64,000 nt of DNA, taken from assembly GCF_005517195.1 (NCBI RefSeq), contig NZ_CP040244.1, positions 5,288,001 to 5,352,000 of the forward strand, given 5' to 3'. The translations under genes were made by a program, and so were the position numbers. Of this stretch, positions 1 through 8,835 are shown piece after piece; position 1 is the first letter of the stretch, and each line of letters starts with the position of its first letter. The notes below the pieces were generated by a model. It did not search any database. It saw nothing but the letters and a program-made list of their open reading frames with translations, and was not told the origin of the DNA. The DNA is from Streptomyces vilmorinianum (GTDB lineage Bacteria > Actinomycetota > Actinomycetes > Streptomycetales > Streptomycetaceae).

Positions 1-151
1 CGGGGGCGCCGGCGATCTCTCCGGCGAGGAGCTTGCCGCCGGGCCGGTCGCCCGCTTCGAGCAGGGTCACCGAGAGGCCCGCCGACACCAGCCGGTGCGC
101 GGCGGCGAGTCCGGCGATGCCGCCTCCGACGACAACAACGTGCGCGTTCAT
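1..151 (-). CDS. hemG: Protoporphyrinogen oxidase, N-terminal part (runs off the window)
   Basis: Only the first 50 codons lie in the window; the gene continues past base 1. The ATG is at 151. The peptide opens with a dinucleotide-binding fold (VVVVGGGIAGLAAAHRL, then LLEAGDRPGGK), the N-terminal FAD-binding signature of the protoporphyrinogen/amine-oxidase superfamily. In Streptomyces a HemG-type protoporphyrinogen oxidase lies a few genes from hemE, and hemE is present at 3199-4275 on the same strand, so heme biosynthesis is the most likely role: oxidation of protoporphyrinogen to protoporphyrin IX. With so little sequence another FAD amine oxidase cannot be excluded. Confidence 0.7.
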   Translation of the reverse strand, partial: MNAHVVVVGGGIAGLAAAHRLVSAGLSVTLLEAGDRPGGKLLAGEIAGAP

Positions 152-279
152 GGCTCCACTCTCTCAAACCCGTTCCGAGGCCGGAACGTGACCGCTTCGC
201 TATCGCCCGACGGCAACCCGCACCCCCTCCTCGTACGTCGAACCGGCAACACTCATCACCACCCCTGGGGGGGATCACT

Positions 280-1242
280 GTGCGTGGAGCGAGAATGGCG
301 GCCGTGGCGCTGCTGACGGCCTCGCTGGCCCTGACCGGCTGCGGCGCCGGCGCGTCCGACAGCGGGACCGACAGAGGGACCGACAGCAAGCAGGGACTGA
401 GCGCGGCCCGGCCCGCCGAGGGCGCCGAGGGGGCCGAGGGCGCCGCCGACCGGCGCGACGAGTCGGGCACGGACGGCGCGGCGGACCCGAAGAAGCCCGC
501 CGAGGTTCCGCGGCAGCACATCATCCGTACCGCCGAGCTGTTCGTGGAGGTCGAGGACGCGTCCAAGGCGCTGGCCACGGCCCGCCGGGTCACGGAGGGC
601 GCGGGCGGTCATGTCTCCAACGAGTCGACCGAGAGGATCGACGACGCGCGCGTGACCTCGCGGGTCGTGCTGCGGGTGCCGCAGGAGCGGTACGAGTCGG
701 TGCTCAAGGAGCTGGCGGGGACGGGGAAGCTACTGTCCCGCAAGGCGGACGCCAAGGACGTCACCGAGCAGGTGGTGGACGTGGAGAGCCGGATCGCCAC
801 CCAGCGGGCGAGCGTCGCCCGGGTGCGCGCGCTGATGGACAAGGCGACGAAGCTGAGCGATGTGGTCACCCTGGAGGGCGAGCTGAGTCGGCGTCAGGCG
901 GATCTGGAGTCGCTGCTGGCTCAGCAGGCCTCGCTGAAGGACCGTACGACGCTGGCGACGATCACCCTCGAACTGACCGAGGAGGAGGGCGCGAAGGCGC
1001 CGGAGGACGACGACCGTCCGGGCGTCCTCGACGCCCTCGCCGGGGGCTGGAACGCGCTGACGGCGGCGGCGGCCTGGGTCGTGATCGTGCTGGCGGCGCT
1101 CGCGCCGTGGCTGGCGGTGGCCCTGATCCTGTACCTGGTGTGGCGGCTGGTGGTCCGGCCGAAGCTGCGCCGCCGCTCCGGACCGTCGGGCACCGAAGGA
1201 ACTGCCCCTTCCCCGGCCTCTTCCGCACAGAGCGGGGACTGA
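280..1242 (+). CDS. DUF4349-type lipoprotein
   Basis: A 320-aa predicted lipoprotein. The GTG start at 280 follows a G-rich Shine-Dalgarno. The N-terminus is a lipoprotein signal with lipobox LTGC, Cys21 being the lipidated residue. A low-complexity Gly/Ala/Glu/Asp linker (about 25-75) follows. The central part (about 80-235) contains VESRIATQRASVARVRALM and a coiled-coil-like Arg/Leu segment typical of DUF4349 proteins. A C-terminal transmembrane helix (about 262-290, Ala/Val/Leu/Trp rich) is followed by a basic tail. It is therefore probably anchored at both ends, in the outer leaflet by lipid and by the helix. Family function is unknown; an envelope role is inferred. The next gene starts 27 bases downstream on the same strand. 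Confidence 0.8.
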   Translation: MRGARMAAVALLTASLALTGCGAGASDSGTDRGTDSKQGLSAARPAEGAEGAEGAADRRDESGTDGAADPKKPAEVPRQHIIRTAELFVEVEDASKALATARRVTEGAGGHVSNESTERIDDARVTSRVVLRVPQERYESVLKELAGTGKLLSRKADAKDVTEQVVDVESRIATQRASVARVRALMDKATKLSDVVTLEGELSRRQADLESLLAQQASLKDRTTLATITLELTEEEGAKAPEDDDRPGVLDALAGGWNALTAAAAWVVIVLAALAPWLAVALILYLVWRLVVRPKLRRRSGPSGTEGTAPSPASSAQSGD

Positions 1243-1269
1243 ACGACCCGCGCGACGTAGCGTGTTCGT

Positions 1270-2643
1270 ATGAGCGAACGACTGGTGGTCATCGGGGGCG
1301 ACGCGGCGGGCATGTCCGCCGCGTCGCAGGCGCGCAGGCTCAAGGGGCCCGGGGAGCTGGAGATCGTCGCCTTCGAGCGCGGTCACTTCAGCTCCTTCTC
1401 GGCCTGCGGCATTCCGTACTGGGTCGGTGGCGACGTCGCCGAGCGCGACGAGCTGATCGCGCGCACCCCGGAGGAGCACCGGGCGCGGGACATCGATCTG
1501 CGGATGCGGACCGAGGTGACCGAGCTGGACGTGCCGGGGCAGCGGGTCCGTACCCGGGACCTGGAGTCGGGCGCGGAGGCGTGGACGGGCTTCGACAAGC
1601 TGGTGGTCGCGACCGGTGCCCGTCCGCTGCGGCCGGCGCTGCCGGGGATCGACGCGCCGGGCGTGCACGGGGTGCAGACCCTGGACGACGGGCAGGCGCT
1701 GCTCGACTCGCTCACGCGGACGGAGGGCCGGCGCGCGGTGGTTGTGGGCGCCGGGTACATCGGCGTGGAGATGGCCGAGGCGCTGCTGAACCGGGGGTAC
1801 GAGGTGACCGTGCTCAACCGGGGCAAGCAGCCGATGGCGACGCTCGACCCGGACATGGGACGGCTGGTCCACGAGGTGATGGACGACCTCGGCATCACGA
1901 CGGTCGGCTCCTCGGCCGTCACCAAGATCCTCACGGGTGCGAACGGCCGGGTCCGCGCGGTGGTGACGGAGGACGCCGAGTACCCGGCGGACGTGGTGGT
2001 CCTGGGGATGGGCGTGGTCCCGGAGACGCGCCTCGCGGAGGCGGCCGGGCTGCCGCTGGGGGTGTACGGAGGGCTGCTCACCGATCTCGCGATGCGGGTG
2101 CGGGGCCACGAGAACATCTGGGCGGGCGGCGACTGCGTCGAGGTCCTCGACCTGGTCTCGGGGCGTGAGCGGCACATCGCGCTGGGCACGCACGCCAACA
2201 AGCACGGGCAGGTCATCGGCTCGAACGTGGGCGGCGGCTACGCCACGTTCCCGGGGGTGGTCGGCACGGCGGTGTCGAAGGTGTGCGACCTGGAGATCGC
2301 GCGGACGGGTCTGCGCGAGAAGGAGGCCCGCGAGGTGGGTCTGCGGTACGTGACGGTGACGGTCGAGTCGACCAGCAGGGCGGGCTACTACCCGGGGGCG
2401 GCCCCGATGACGGTGAAGATGCTGGCCGAGCGCCGCACGGGCCGGCTGCTCGGGGTGCAGATCGTGGGCCGTGAGGGCGCGGCCAAGAGGGTGGACATCG
2501 CCGCGGTGGCGCTGACGGCCGGGATGACGGTGGAGCAGATGACGGCCCTGGATCTGGGGTACGCGCCGCCGTTCTCGCCGGTCTGGGATCCGGTGCTGAT
2601 CGCGGCGCGCAAGGCGGTGGCCGCCGTCCGGAGGGCAGGTTGA
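1270..2643 (+). CDS. FAD-dependent pyridine nucleotide-disulphide oxidoreductase (CoA-disulphide reductase / NADH oxidase family)
   Basis: A 457-aa flavoprotein. It has an N-terminal FAD-binding motif (VVIGGDAAGMSAASQARR, residues 6-23), a second Rossmann motif for NAD(P)H (VVVGAGYIGVEMAEAL, about 158-173), the late FAD motif IWAGGDC, and a C-terminal dimerisation domain. The stretch SSFSACGIPYWVGG places a single Cys at residue 46, where CoA-disulphide reductases and NADH oxidases carry their redox Cys (SFxxCG in that family). It therefore likely reduces a low-molecular-weight disulphide or oxygen using NAD(P)H in the cytosol; the substrate cannot be fixed from sequence. ATG at 1270 lies 27 bases after the lipoprotein gene, so the two may be co-transcribed. 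Confidence 0.82.
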   Translation: MSERLVVIGGDAAGMSAASQARRLKGPGELEIVAFERGHFSSFSACGIPYWVGGDVAERDELIARTPEEHRARDIDLRMRTEVTELDVPGQRVRTRDLESGAEAWTGFDKLVVATGARPLRPALPGIDAPGVHGVQTLDDGQALLDSLTRTEGRRAVVVGAGYIGVEMAEALLNRGYEVTVLNRGKQPMATLDPDMGRLVHEVMDDLGITTVGSSAVTKILTGANGRVRAVVTEDAEYPADVVVLGMGVVPETRLAEAAGLPLGVYGGLLTDLAMRVRGHENIWAGGDCVEVLDLVSGRERHIALGTHANKHGQVIGSNVGGGYATFPGVVGTAVSKVCDLEIARTGLREKEAREVGLRYVTVTVESTSRAGYYPGAAPMTVKMLAERRTGRLLGVQIVGREGAAKRVDIAAVALTAGMTVEQMTALDLGYAPPFSPVWDPVLIAARKAVAAVRRAG

Positions 2644-2709
2644 CTCGACCGGACCAGTGACGCCTGGTGACGGTTTGCGAGCCATTCTTCACCATGCGTC
2701 ACTGATCGC

Positions 2710-3138
2710 ATGATCAGACACGCCGCGCGAGCGCTCTGCGCCGCCTCACTCGTCATCGCCCCGCTCGCCCTGAGCACCCCCGCCCACGCCGTGACCACGT
2801 GCCGGGTCAACGGCGTCACCGTCACCGGCGGGACCATCAACGGAACGGCGGGATCCGACTACATCACCTGTGCGACGGTCCCCGCCGGCGACACGGTCAA
2901 CGGCCTGGGGGGTGACGACTTCATCCAGGTCACCGGCACGGTCGCCGGCACCGTCACAGGTGGCGCCGGCCGCGACTACGTCACGGTCGGCACCGTCGCG
3001 GGGACCGGCTCGGTCCTCGGAGACACCGAGAACGACTATCTCCGCGTCGGCACGAACGGCAACATCGTGAACGGCGGAGCCGGGCTCGACTTCTGCCGGG
3101 TCGGTACCGGCAACCCGGCCGCCGGCTGCGAGTACTGA
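2710..3138 (+). CDS. Small secreted protein with RTX-like Gly-Asp repeats
   Basis: A 142-aa protein with a Sec signal peptide (basic start, hydrophobic core, cleavage likely after AHA at residues 25-27). The mature part consists of short turns resembling RTX calcium-binding nonapeptides: NGLGGDDFIQV, GGAGRDYVTV, LGDTENDYLRV, GGAGLDFCRV. Real RTX domains have many more copies, so this may be a minimal calcium-binding or beta-solenoid fold. Two Cys near the start of the mature chain (in TTCRV and ITCAT) and two at the end (FCRV, GCEY) could pair. No clear Shine-Dalgarno precedes the ATG. Function is unknown. It ends at a strong hairpin shared with convergent hemE. Confidence 0.65.
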   Translation: MIRHAARALCAASLVIAPLALSTPAHAVTTCRVNGVTVTGGTINGTAGSDYITCATVPAGDTVNGLGGDDFIQVTGTVAGTVTGGAGRDYVTVGTVAGTGSVLGDTENDYLRVGTNGNIVNGGAGLDFCRVGTGNPAAGCEY

Positions 3139-3149
3139 CACCCGCCGTC

Positions 3150-3183
3150 CGCTGTGCGCCGCCGGAACCGGCGGCGCACAGCG
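3150..3183. terminator. Bidirectional terminator hairpin between convergent genes
   Basis: Perfect 16-bp inverted repeat: arms 3150-3165 (CGCTGTGCGCCGCCGG) and 3168-3183 with a two-base centre. It lies between the stops of the small secreted protein gene (+) and hemE (-), so it can end transcription from both sides. Confidence 0.8.
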
Positions 3184-3198
3184 GCGTGAGGCCACGGG

Positions 3199-4275
3199 TC
3201 AGACGGCCGTCCGCGTGTGGACGTACTCCACCAGACGCGTCAGCGCCTCCGGGTCGGTCGTCGGCAGCACGCCGTGGCCCAGGTTGAAGACATGCCCTTC
3301 GAGGTCCTTCGCGGCGGCCAGGACCTCGTCCGTCTTGGCCTCCACGGCCTCGCGCGTGGAGAACAGCACGGCCGGGTCGAGGTTGCCCTGGAGCGCCTTG
3401 CCGGGGCCGACGCGCCGGGCGGCCTCGTCCAGCGGGACGCGCCAGTCGACGCCGACCACGTCCGCGCCCGCCTCGCCCATGAGGCCGAGCAGCTCGCCCG
3501 TACCGACACCGAAGTGGATGCGCGGGACGCCGTAGGAGGCGACCGCGTCGAAGACCTTCGTGGAGGCGGGCATCACCGCACGGCGGTAGTCGGCGGGGGC
3601 GAGGGCGCCCACCCAGGAGTCGAAGAGCTGCACGGCGGACGCGCCGGCCTCGATCTGGACCTTGAGGAAGGCGGCGGTGATCTCGGCGAGGCGGTCGAGC
3701 AGGTCGGCCCAGAGCTGCGGGTCGCCGTACATGAGCGCCTTGGTGTGCTCGTGGTTGCGGGACGGGCCGCCCTCGACGAGGTAGCTCGCGAGGGTGAAAG
3801 GCGCGCCGGCGAATCCGATGAGCGGGGTGGAGCCCAGCTCGCCGGTGAGCATCCCGATGGCCTCGGTGACGTAGTGGACGTCCTCGGGGGTCAGGTCGCG
3901 CAGCCGGTCGAGGTCGGCGCGGGTGCGGATCGGGTCGGCGACGACGGGGCCGACGCCGGGCTTGATGTCGAGGTCGATGCCGATGGCCTTGAGCGGGACC
4001 ACGATGTCGCTGAAGTAGATCGCCGCGTCCACCTTGTGGCGGCGTACGGGCTGCAGCGTGATCTCGGTGACCAGCTCGGGCCGCATGCACGATTCGAGCA
4101 TCGGGATGCCCTCGCGGACCTTCAGGTACTCGGGCAGCGAGCGCCCCGCCTGCCGCATGAACCAGACCGGCGTGTGCGGCACGGGCTCGCGCCGGCACGC
4201 CTTGAGGAATGCGGAGTCGTACGTCTGCGGCTGGTGCTTCGTCTGCTGGCCCACGGGGCTGTCATTGGCACTCAC
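3199..4275 (-). CDS. hemE: Uroporphyrinogen decarboxylase
   Basis: Catalyses stepwise decarboxylation of uroporphyrinogen III to coproporphyrinogen III in heme biosynthesis, in the cytosol. The diagnostic N-terminal signature PVWFMRQAGRSLPEY is present, as are PRIHFGVGTGELL, VVGVDWRVPLDEA (conserved Asp) and the C-terminal FNLGHGVLPTTDPE. I place the start at the GTG at 4275 (product 358 aa, close to the roughly 355 aa usual in Streptomyces). An upstream in-frame start at 4368 would add a non-conserved tail and run into the divergent DUF3000 start. hemG lies nearby on the same strand but is separated by three + strand genes, so they are not one operon. Confidence 0.95.
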   Translation of the reverse strand: MSANDSPVGQQTKHQPQTYDSAFLKACRREPVPHTPVWFMRQAGRSLPEYLKVREGIPMLESCMRPELVTEITLQPVRRHKVDAAIYFSDIVVPLKAIGIDLDIKPGVGPVVADPIRTRADLDRLRDLTPEDVHYVTEAIGMLTGELGSTPLIGFAGAPFTLASYLVEGGPSRNHEHTKALMYGDPQLWADLLDRLAEITAAFLKVQIEAGASAVQLFDSWVGALAPADYRRAVMPASTKVFDAVASYGVPRIHFGVGTGELLGLMGEAGADVVGVDWRVPLDEAARRVGPGKALQGNLDPAVLFSTREAVEAKTDEVLAAAKDLEGHVFNLGHGVLPTTDPEALTRLVEYVHTRTAV

Positions 4276-4366
4276 GCCCAGAATCTTCGCATGTGCACGG
4301 AAGCCGCTCGCCCGGGCCGGGTGTCCCTCCCTGCGCGAGGCCCCCGTTCCGCCTACTCTTCCCCGC

Positions 4367-5071
4367 ATGGCTGCGGCTCAGGGACATTTTTCCGATCATT
4401 CCGACGGCGACGAAGGAGCGGGCGACACGGCGGGCACCACCTCGAACGGTACGGAGACGAATCCGGTGCCGCCCGCTTTCCGGCGGGCGGTCGAGGCACT
4501 GCGTTCGGCCCGGCTGCGGCCGGAGATCGAGATCGACCCGACCCGGCCGCCGCAGCGGCTCGCGCCGTACGCGTACGCGCTGGAGGCGGCCGTCGTCGAA
4601 GGCGAGGAGGATCTGGCCGACGGGCGGCTCGTCCTGCTGCACGACCCGGCCGGGCACGACGCCTGGAAGGGCACGTTCCGGCTGGTGACGCTGGTACGGG
4701 CGGAGCTGGAGCCCGAGATGGCGGCGGACCCGCTGCTGCCGGAGGTCTGCTGGTCCTGGCTGACCGGCGCGCTGCAGGCGCGCGGTCTGCCGTACGGGGA
4801 GGCGAGCGGCACCGTGACCCAGGCGGGCTCCCACTACTTCGGGGGGCTCGCCGACCGCCGCCCCGCGACGCAGATCGAGATCCGGGCGTCCTGGACGCCG
4901 ACGGAGGGTCCGGGGGGCGTGCCGGACACCGGGGCGCATCTGGCGGCCTGGTGCGATCTGCTGTGCCAGGTCGCCGGGCTGCCGCCGTCGTCACCGGAGC
5001 CGGGGGCGGGCACCACATCGGGCGGAGGGGTCGTCTCGTTGCCCCAGCGCAGGGGTCCTCAGCAGGCGTGA
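4367..5071 (+). CDS. DUF3000-family protein
   Basis: A 234-aa actinobacterial protein of the DUF3000 family, which sits beside hemE in Streptomyces. I chose the ATG at 4367 (MAAAQGHFSD); longer upstream frames are antisense to hemE. After an acidic, low-complexity N-terminus (1-40) comes the conserved region: PPAFRRAVEALRSAR, then PEIEIDPTRPPQRLAPYAYAL, then CWSWLTGALQARGLPY and SHYFGGLADRR. No signal peptide or membrane segment is seen. Biochemical role is unknown. It is divergent from hemE with about 90 bases between starts, which must contain both promoters. Confidence 0.85.
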   Translation: MAAAQGHFSDHSDGDEGAGDTAGTTSNGTETNPVPPAFRRAVEALRSARLRPEIEIDPTRPPQRLAPYAYALEAAVVEGEEDLADGRLVLLHDPAGHDAWKGTFRLVTLVRAELEPEMAADPLLPEVCWSWLTGALQARGLPYGEASGTVTQAGSHYFGGLADRRPATQIEIRASWTPTEGPGGVPDTGAHLAAWCDLLCQVAGLPPSSPEPGAGTTSGGGVVSLPQRRGPQQA

Positions 5072-5305
5072 TCCCGCTGGCCGGAAGGCTGTCGGGGGGT
5101 CTTCGAGGTCGCCCGGACGGAGGCTCACTCGTAGGATGATCGATCGCGCGTCCGAATTGCACCAATTGTTACTCACTAAATCGTGATCTTTCCCTAAAGG
5201 CGGGCGCCCGAGCTGCCGAAGAGGTCAATGACCCCTTCACCGCACCGGGTCGCCCCCGGCTTCTTCCCCGAGCCGGCTCCGTCCCGCATCTCCCCAGGAG
5301 GCCGT

Positions 5306-5971
5306 GTGTCCGTTCTCCTCGAGCAGCCCGCAAGCCTGGTCGCCTACCGCCCGAACAAGCCGACGGCCATGGTCGTCGTGGCCGACCCGCGCGTCCGCTC
5401 CACCGTCACCCGCCACCTGTGGGCCCTTGGAGTACGTGACGTCATCGAGGCGTCGTCCATCGCGGAGGCCCGTCCCCGCGTCGGCAACCCTCGCGACATC
5501 TGCGTGGCCGACGTCCACCTCCCCGACGGCAGCGGCCTCACGCTGCTGTCCGAGACCCGCGCGGCGGGCTGGCCCAACGGCCTCGCCCTCTCCGCGGCCG
5601 ACGACATCGGCGCGGTGCGCAACGCGCTCGCCGGTGGCGTCAAGGGCTATGTCGTCACCGGTACGCGTACGAACATCGGGCATCCCACCCGCCCCGGCGC
5701 CGCCCCCATCGGCGCCGCGGCCGCCCGCCTCGGCCACCGCCGCCCCCCGGGTGCTCCGAGCCACCCGGGCGGCTACCGCGAGCTCTCCGGCCGTGAGGTC
5801 GAGGTGCTCCGGCTGGTCGCCGAGGGCCAGTCGAACAAGGCCATCGGCGTCTCCATGGGCCTGTCCGCCCTGACCGTGAAGAGCCACCTCGCCCGGATCG
5901 CCCGCAAGCTGGGCACCGGGGACCGGGCCGGCATGGTCGCGGTGGCACTGCGCACCGGAATCATCCACTGA
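5306..5971 (+). CDS. Response regulator with LuxR-type HTH
   Basis: 221 aa. I place the start at the GTG at 5306, with AGGAGG just upstream; an in-frame ATG at 5228 lacks a good ribosome site. The receiver domain (about 15-130) has an acidic residue after the first strand (VVVADPR), the likely phospho-acceptor Asp in VADVHLPDGSG, a Ser in LALSAAD and a Lys in GGVKGYVV, so it looks phosphorylatable. A Gly/Pro/Ala linker leads to a LuxR/NarL HTH: ELSGREVEVLRLVAEG, SNKAIGVSMGLSALTVKSHL. No sensor kinase is adjacent, so it is an orphan regulator here. Closely similar proteins are conserved between hemE and rnd in streptomycetes. Targets are unknown. Confidence 0.88.
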   Translation: MSVLLEQPASLVAYRPNKPTAMVVVADPRVRSTVTRHLWALGVRDVIEASSIAEARPRVGNPRDICVADVHLPDGSGLTLLSETRAAGWPNGLALSAADDIGAVRNALAGGVKGYVVTGTRTNIGHPTRPGAAPIGAAAARLGHRRPPGAPSHPGGYRELSGREVEVLRLVAEGQSNKAIGVSMGLSALTVKSHLARIARKLGTGDRAGMVAVALRTGIIH

Positions 5972-6010
5972 GCCCACGACCTGGCGGCTTCCACGGTTGA
6001 CGAAAGATCG

Positions 6011-6044
6011 GCGCCTGTCGACGGAACGTTCCGTCGACAGGCGC
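6011..6044 (+). terminator. Perfect palindrome, probable terminator of the response-regulator gene
   Basis: 34-bp perfect inverted repeat centred between 6027 and 6028; the left arm starts GCGCCTGTCGACGGAA. It lies 40 bases after the regulator stop and just before rnd. It most likely separates the two units; an operator is possible. Confidence 0.65.
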
Positions 6045-6070
6045 TTGCCGTTCACAGATACCCTTGACAC

Positions 6071-7351
6071 GTGACCGACGCCCAAGAGACCGCAGCAGAC
6101 ACGGCACTGCGAACCACCGGGGGCGCTCCCCCGGACGACGACGTCCCTGCGAACGGGCTGCCGATCCCCTTGCTGGAGCCCCGCGAGGGCATTCCGCCCG
6201 TCGTCGAGACGGACGAGGCGCTCGCCGAAGTGATCGCCGCCTTCGCCGCCGGCGGCGGCCCCGTCGCCGTGGACGCCGAGCGCGCCTCCGGCTACCGCTA
6301 CGGCCAGCGCGCCTATCTCATCCAGCTCCGCCGCGAGGGCGCGGGCTCCGCGCTCATCGACCCGGTGGGCTGCCCCGACCTGTCCGGACTCGGCGAGGCG
6401 CTCGCGGGAGCCGAGTGGATCCTGCACGCGGCGACCCAGGACCTGCCGTGCCTGCGGGACATAGGCATGGTGCCGACCCGGCTGTTCGACACCGAGCTGG
6501 CCGGCCGGCTCGCGGGCTTCCCGCGGGTCGGGCTCGGGGCGATGGTCGAGTCCGTCCTCGGCTACGCCCTGGAGAAGGGGCACTCCGCGGTGGACTGGTC
6601 CACCCGCCCGCTGCCCGAGCCCTGGCTGCGGTACGCCGCGCTGGACGTCGAGCTGCTCGTCGACCTGCGTGACGCGCTGGAGAAGGAGCTCGACCGGCAG
6701 GGCAAGCTGGAGTGGGCCCTGCAGGAGTTCGACGCGATCGCCTCGGCCCCGCCCGCGCCGCCGCGCAAGGACCCCTGGCGGCGGACCTCCGGCATGCACA
6801 AGGTGCGGCGCCGTCGCCAGATGGCGGTCGTACGGGAGCTGTGGACGGCCCGCGACCGGATCGCCCAGCGGCGGGACGTCTCCCCCGGCAAGGTGCTGAG
6901 CGACACGGCGATCGTGGAGGCGGCGCTGGCCGTGCCGGCGAACGTCGCGGCGCTGACCGCGCTGCCGGGCTTCGGCCACCGCATGGGCCGGCGCCAGCTG
7001 GAGCAGTGGCAGGCGGCCGTGGACCGGGCGAAGGCCCTCCCGGACGCCGAGCTCCCCCAGCCCGGCCAGCCGGTCGCGGGCCCCCCGCCCCCGCGCGCCT
7101 GGGCGGACAAGGACCCGGCGGCGGCCGCCCGCCTGTCGGCGGCCCGCACGGCGGTCTCGGCCCTCGCGGAGGAGCTGAACCTCCCCCAGGAGAACCTGAT
7201 CACCCCGGACACGGTCCGCCGCGTCTGCTGGGAGCCGCCGGCGGCGACCCCGGACGCGGTGTCGGCCGCCCTCCAGGGCTACGGCGCCCGGCCGTGGCAG
7301 GTCGAACTGGTGACCCCGCTGCTGGTGACGGCGCTGACGAGCGCCGGCTGA
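6071..7351 (+). CDS. rnd: Ribonuclease D
   Basis: 426-aa 3'-5' exoribonuclease of the DEDD superfamily acting on structured RNA ends such as tRNA precursors. Exo I is seen as VAVDAERASGYRYGQRAYLIQL (Asp and Glu, about residues 70-90), Exo II near LHAATQDLPCL, and Exo III as LRYAALDVELLVDL (Tyr and Asp). The HRDC-like helical region follows, around WTARDRIAQRRDVSPGKVLSDTAIVEAAL (quoted in parts: RDRIAQRRDVSPGKVL). A C-terminal Pro-rich linker and a Streptomyces-typical extension complete the protein. GTG start at 6071. It is convergent with the hydrolase gene downstream, with a terminator between. Confidence 0.92.
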   Translation: MTDAQETAADTALRTTGGAPPDDDVPANGLPIPLLEPREGIPPVVETDEALAEVIAAFAAGGGPVAVDAERASGYRYGQRAYLIQLRREGAGSALIDPVGCPDLSGLGEALAGAEWILHAATQDLPCLRDIGMVPTRLFDTELAGRLAGFPRVGLGAMVESVLGYALEKGHSAVDWSTRPLPEPWLRYAALDVELLVDLRDALEKELDRQGKLEWALQEFDAIASAPPAPPRKDPWRRTSGMHKVRRRRQMAVVRELWTARDRIAQRRDVSPGKVLSDTAIVEAALAVPANVAALTALPGFGHRMGRRQLEQWQAAVDRAKALPDAELPQPGQPVAGPPPPRAWADKDPAAAARLSAARTAVSALAEELNLPQENLITPDTVRRVCWEPPAATPDAVSAALQGYGARPWQVELVTPLLVTALTSAG

Positions 7352-7364
7352 CCTGGCGACTGCG

Positions 7365-7394
7365 AAGCCCCCGGCCGTGCACGGCCGGGGGCTT
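7365..7394. terminator. Bidirectional terminator between rnd and the hydrolase gene
   Basis: Perfect inverted repeat with arm AAGCCCCCGGCCGT (7365-7378) mirrored at 7381-7394, lying between two convergent stop codons. Confidence 0.85.
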
Positions 7395-7401
7395 GACCGT
7401 T

Positions 7402-8532
7402 CTACGGGGACGGGCTGAGGTCGCCGTTGGTGTTCATGTCGAAGACGCCCTGGGTCTTGCCGTCGACCTTGAGCTGCTTGAGCCAGTACTTCGACAGGTT
7501 GTGCACGTTCTTGTGCTGCCTCTCCCACAGCACCGAGTGCCCCGCGCACTCCAGTTTGACCATGAGCTTGTGGGCGCCCGTGATGGCGTCGTAGAGCGCG
7601 GGGACCGAGAAGTTGAGTTCCGGGTTGGAGCTGGGCGGTGACGTGTTCACCGTGGCGTCGTGATCCCCGTACACGATCAGCACGGGCACGCTTCCGCCGA
7701 GGACACCGCCCTGCGCCGCCGTCGTCTTGTTCCAGCCCCACCGGACGAAGTTCCGGATTCGGTTGAGGCCCTCCGGCGGTCCCCATGTCGCGCCTACGGG
7801 CTCATTCGCCATCATCGCGGCCCAGGCCTTTTCGACGATGCCGAGTTCGCGCTGGTCCGCACAGCCCAGTTCGTTGTTCCATGCCGACTCGAGGCCCCAT
7901 CTGGTGCCCAGGAACATCGGGAAGCCGGGCTGGGGCAGCGTGCTCGGCGGGTTCGACGTGCCGTTGGGCGGGAAGACCGGCGCCAGCAGGAACAGGCTCT
8001 CCACCTTGGTGGGGTTGTTCACCGCGTACGGCCCCATGGTGATCGCGCCGGCGGAGTAGCCGACGAACGCGACCTTGTCCACCTGTCGCTCCTTGCGGAT
8101 GTACTCCACGACGGTGTGCAGCTCGTCCCGGTCGCTGTACGAGTTGTTCAGCTGGAACGCGTAGTTCGGCGGGCCCGGGGTGAATCCCGGTGGCCTTGGC
8201 TTCAGAAGGCTCTGGTTGGCGGGGTTGGCATTGCGTGGGTCGTCCATCATGGGACGCGGCGACCGTCCGGAGCCCTGGAGGTCCATCATGAAGACGTCGT
8301 AGCCGGCCTTGGCCAGGTGCTCCCCCCAGCTGTAGGAGCCGTACTGGAGATCGAAGGCCGCGAGCGCCGGGACGCTCCGGCCGTGCAGCATGAGAACGGC
8401 CTTGCGCTCCGGGAGGTGTCCCAGGGGCGTGCCGTCCCGCTCCCGTACGAAGAGCTTGACGATGTCGTCCTGGTTCGCGGGGACGGTGGACTTGTGGGGG
8501 ACTTCGTGGTCCTTCGTGATGATCGCTGCCAT
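7402..8532 (-). CDS. Alpha/beta hydrolase
   Basis: 376-aa alpha/beta-fold hydrolase. The start is the ATG at 8532, preceded by GGAAGGA at good spacing; a longer frame to 8682 has no such site. The oxyanion-hole strand reads VLMLHGRSVPAL, the nucleophile elbow is GYSAG (Ser about residue 165), the acid lies in LIVYGDHDATV and the His in AGHSVLWE near the C-terminus, so the catalytic triad looks complete. No signal peptide is seen. The segment DLQGSGRSPRPMM is typical of esterase/lipase-like enzymes. Substrate is unknown. It is divergent from fadA, but a link to lipid breakdown is only suggestive. Confidence 0.8.
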   Translation of the reverse strand: MAAIITKDHEVPHKSTVPANQDDIVKLFVRERDGTPLGHLPERKAVLMLHGRSVPALAAFDLQYGSYSWGEHLAKAGYDVFMMDLQGSGRSPRPMMDDPRNANPANQSLLKPRPPGFTPGPPNYAFQLNNSYSDRDELHTVVEYIRKERQVDKVAFVGYSAGAITMGPYAVNNPTKVESLFLLAPVFPPNGTSNPPSTLPQPGFPMFLGTRWGLESAWNNELGCADQRELGIVEKAWAAMMANEPVGATWGPPEGLNRIRNFVRWGWNKTTAAQGGVLGGSVPVLIVYGDHDATVNTSPPSSNPELNFSVPALYDAITGAHKLMVKLECAGHSVLWERQHKNVHNLSKYWLKQLKVDGKTQGVFDMNTNGDLSPSP

Positions 8533-8835
8533 GGCATTCCTTCCGCGCGTTCGGGCCGGGACCTCGCGCTCCGGCGACGCCAGCCTCGGCCTGATGTGTA
8601 CCCGGCGCCACGGCACGGCCGGCGGCCTGCGCCCATCGGGTCGGGGAAACCCTCCATCGGACGGGCGCATGAGGGGGCGCACACAGCGCCCGGTCGGCGA
8701 CGCGCGATGTGACCTTCACCGCTCTGGCCCCCGGGACTGGGCAGCATGGTTACCCGCAAGTAGCATGGTCCTAGCAAGCGCGCGCTTAGTCGCGTGCGGC
8801 AGCAGTGCCATCCCGCACCCTGGAGGAGAGCCATC
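8533..8835. promoter_or_regulatory. Divergent promoter region between hydrolase and fadA
   Basis: About 300 bases with no gene, separating two divergent starts. Two direct copies of AGCATGGT (8743-8750 and 8762-8769) flank TTACCCGCAAGTA, a semi-palindromic stretch that could be a regulator half-site pair for the fad operon. The fadA ribosome site (GGAGGAG) is at its right edge. No specific regulator can be named from the sequence. Confidence 0.4.

Noticed and set aside
730..2685. 651-aa open frame on the minus strand over the lipoprotein and oxidoreductase genes
   Set aside because: Arg/His/Pro-rich shadow typical of the antisense of high-GC genes; the + strand genes have clear domains and signals.
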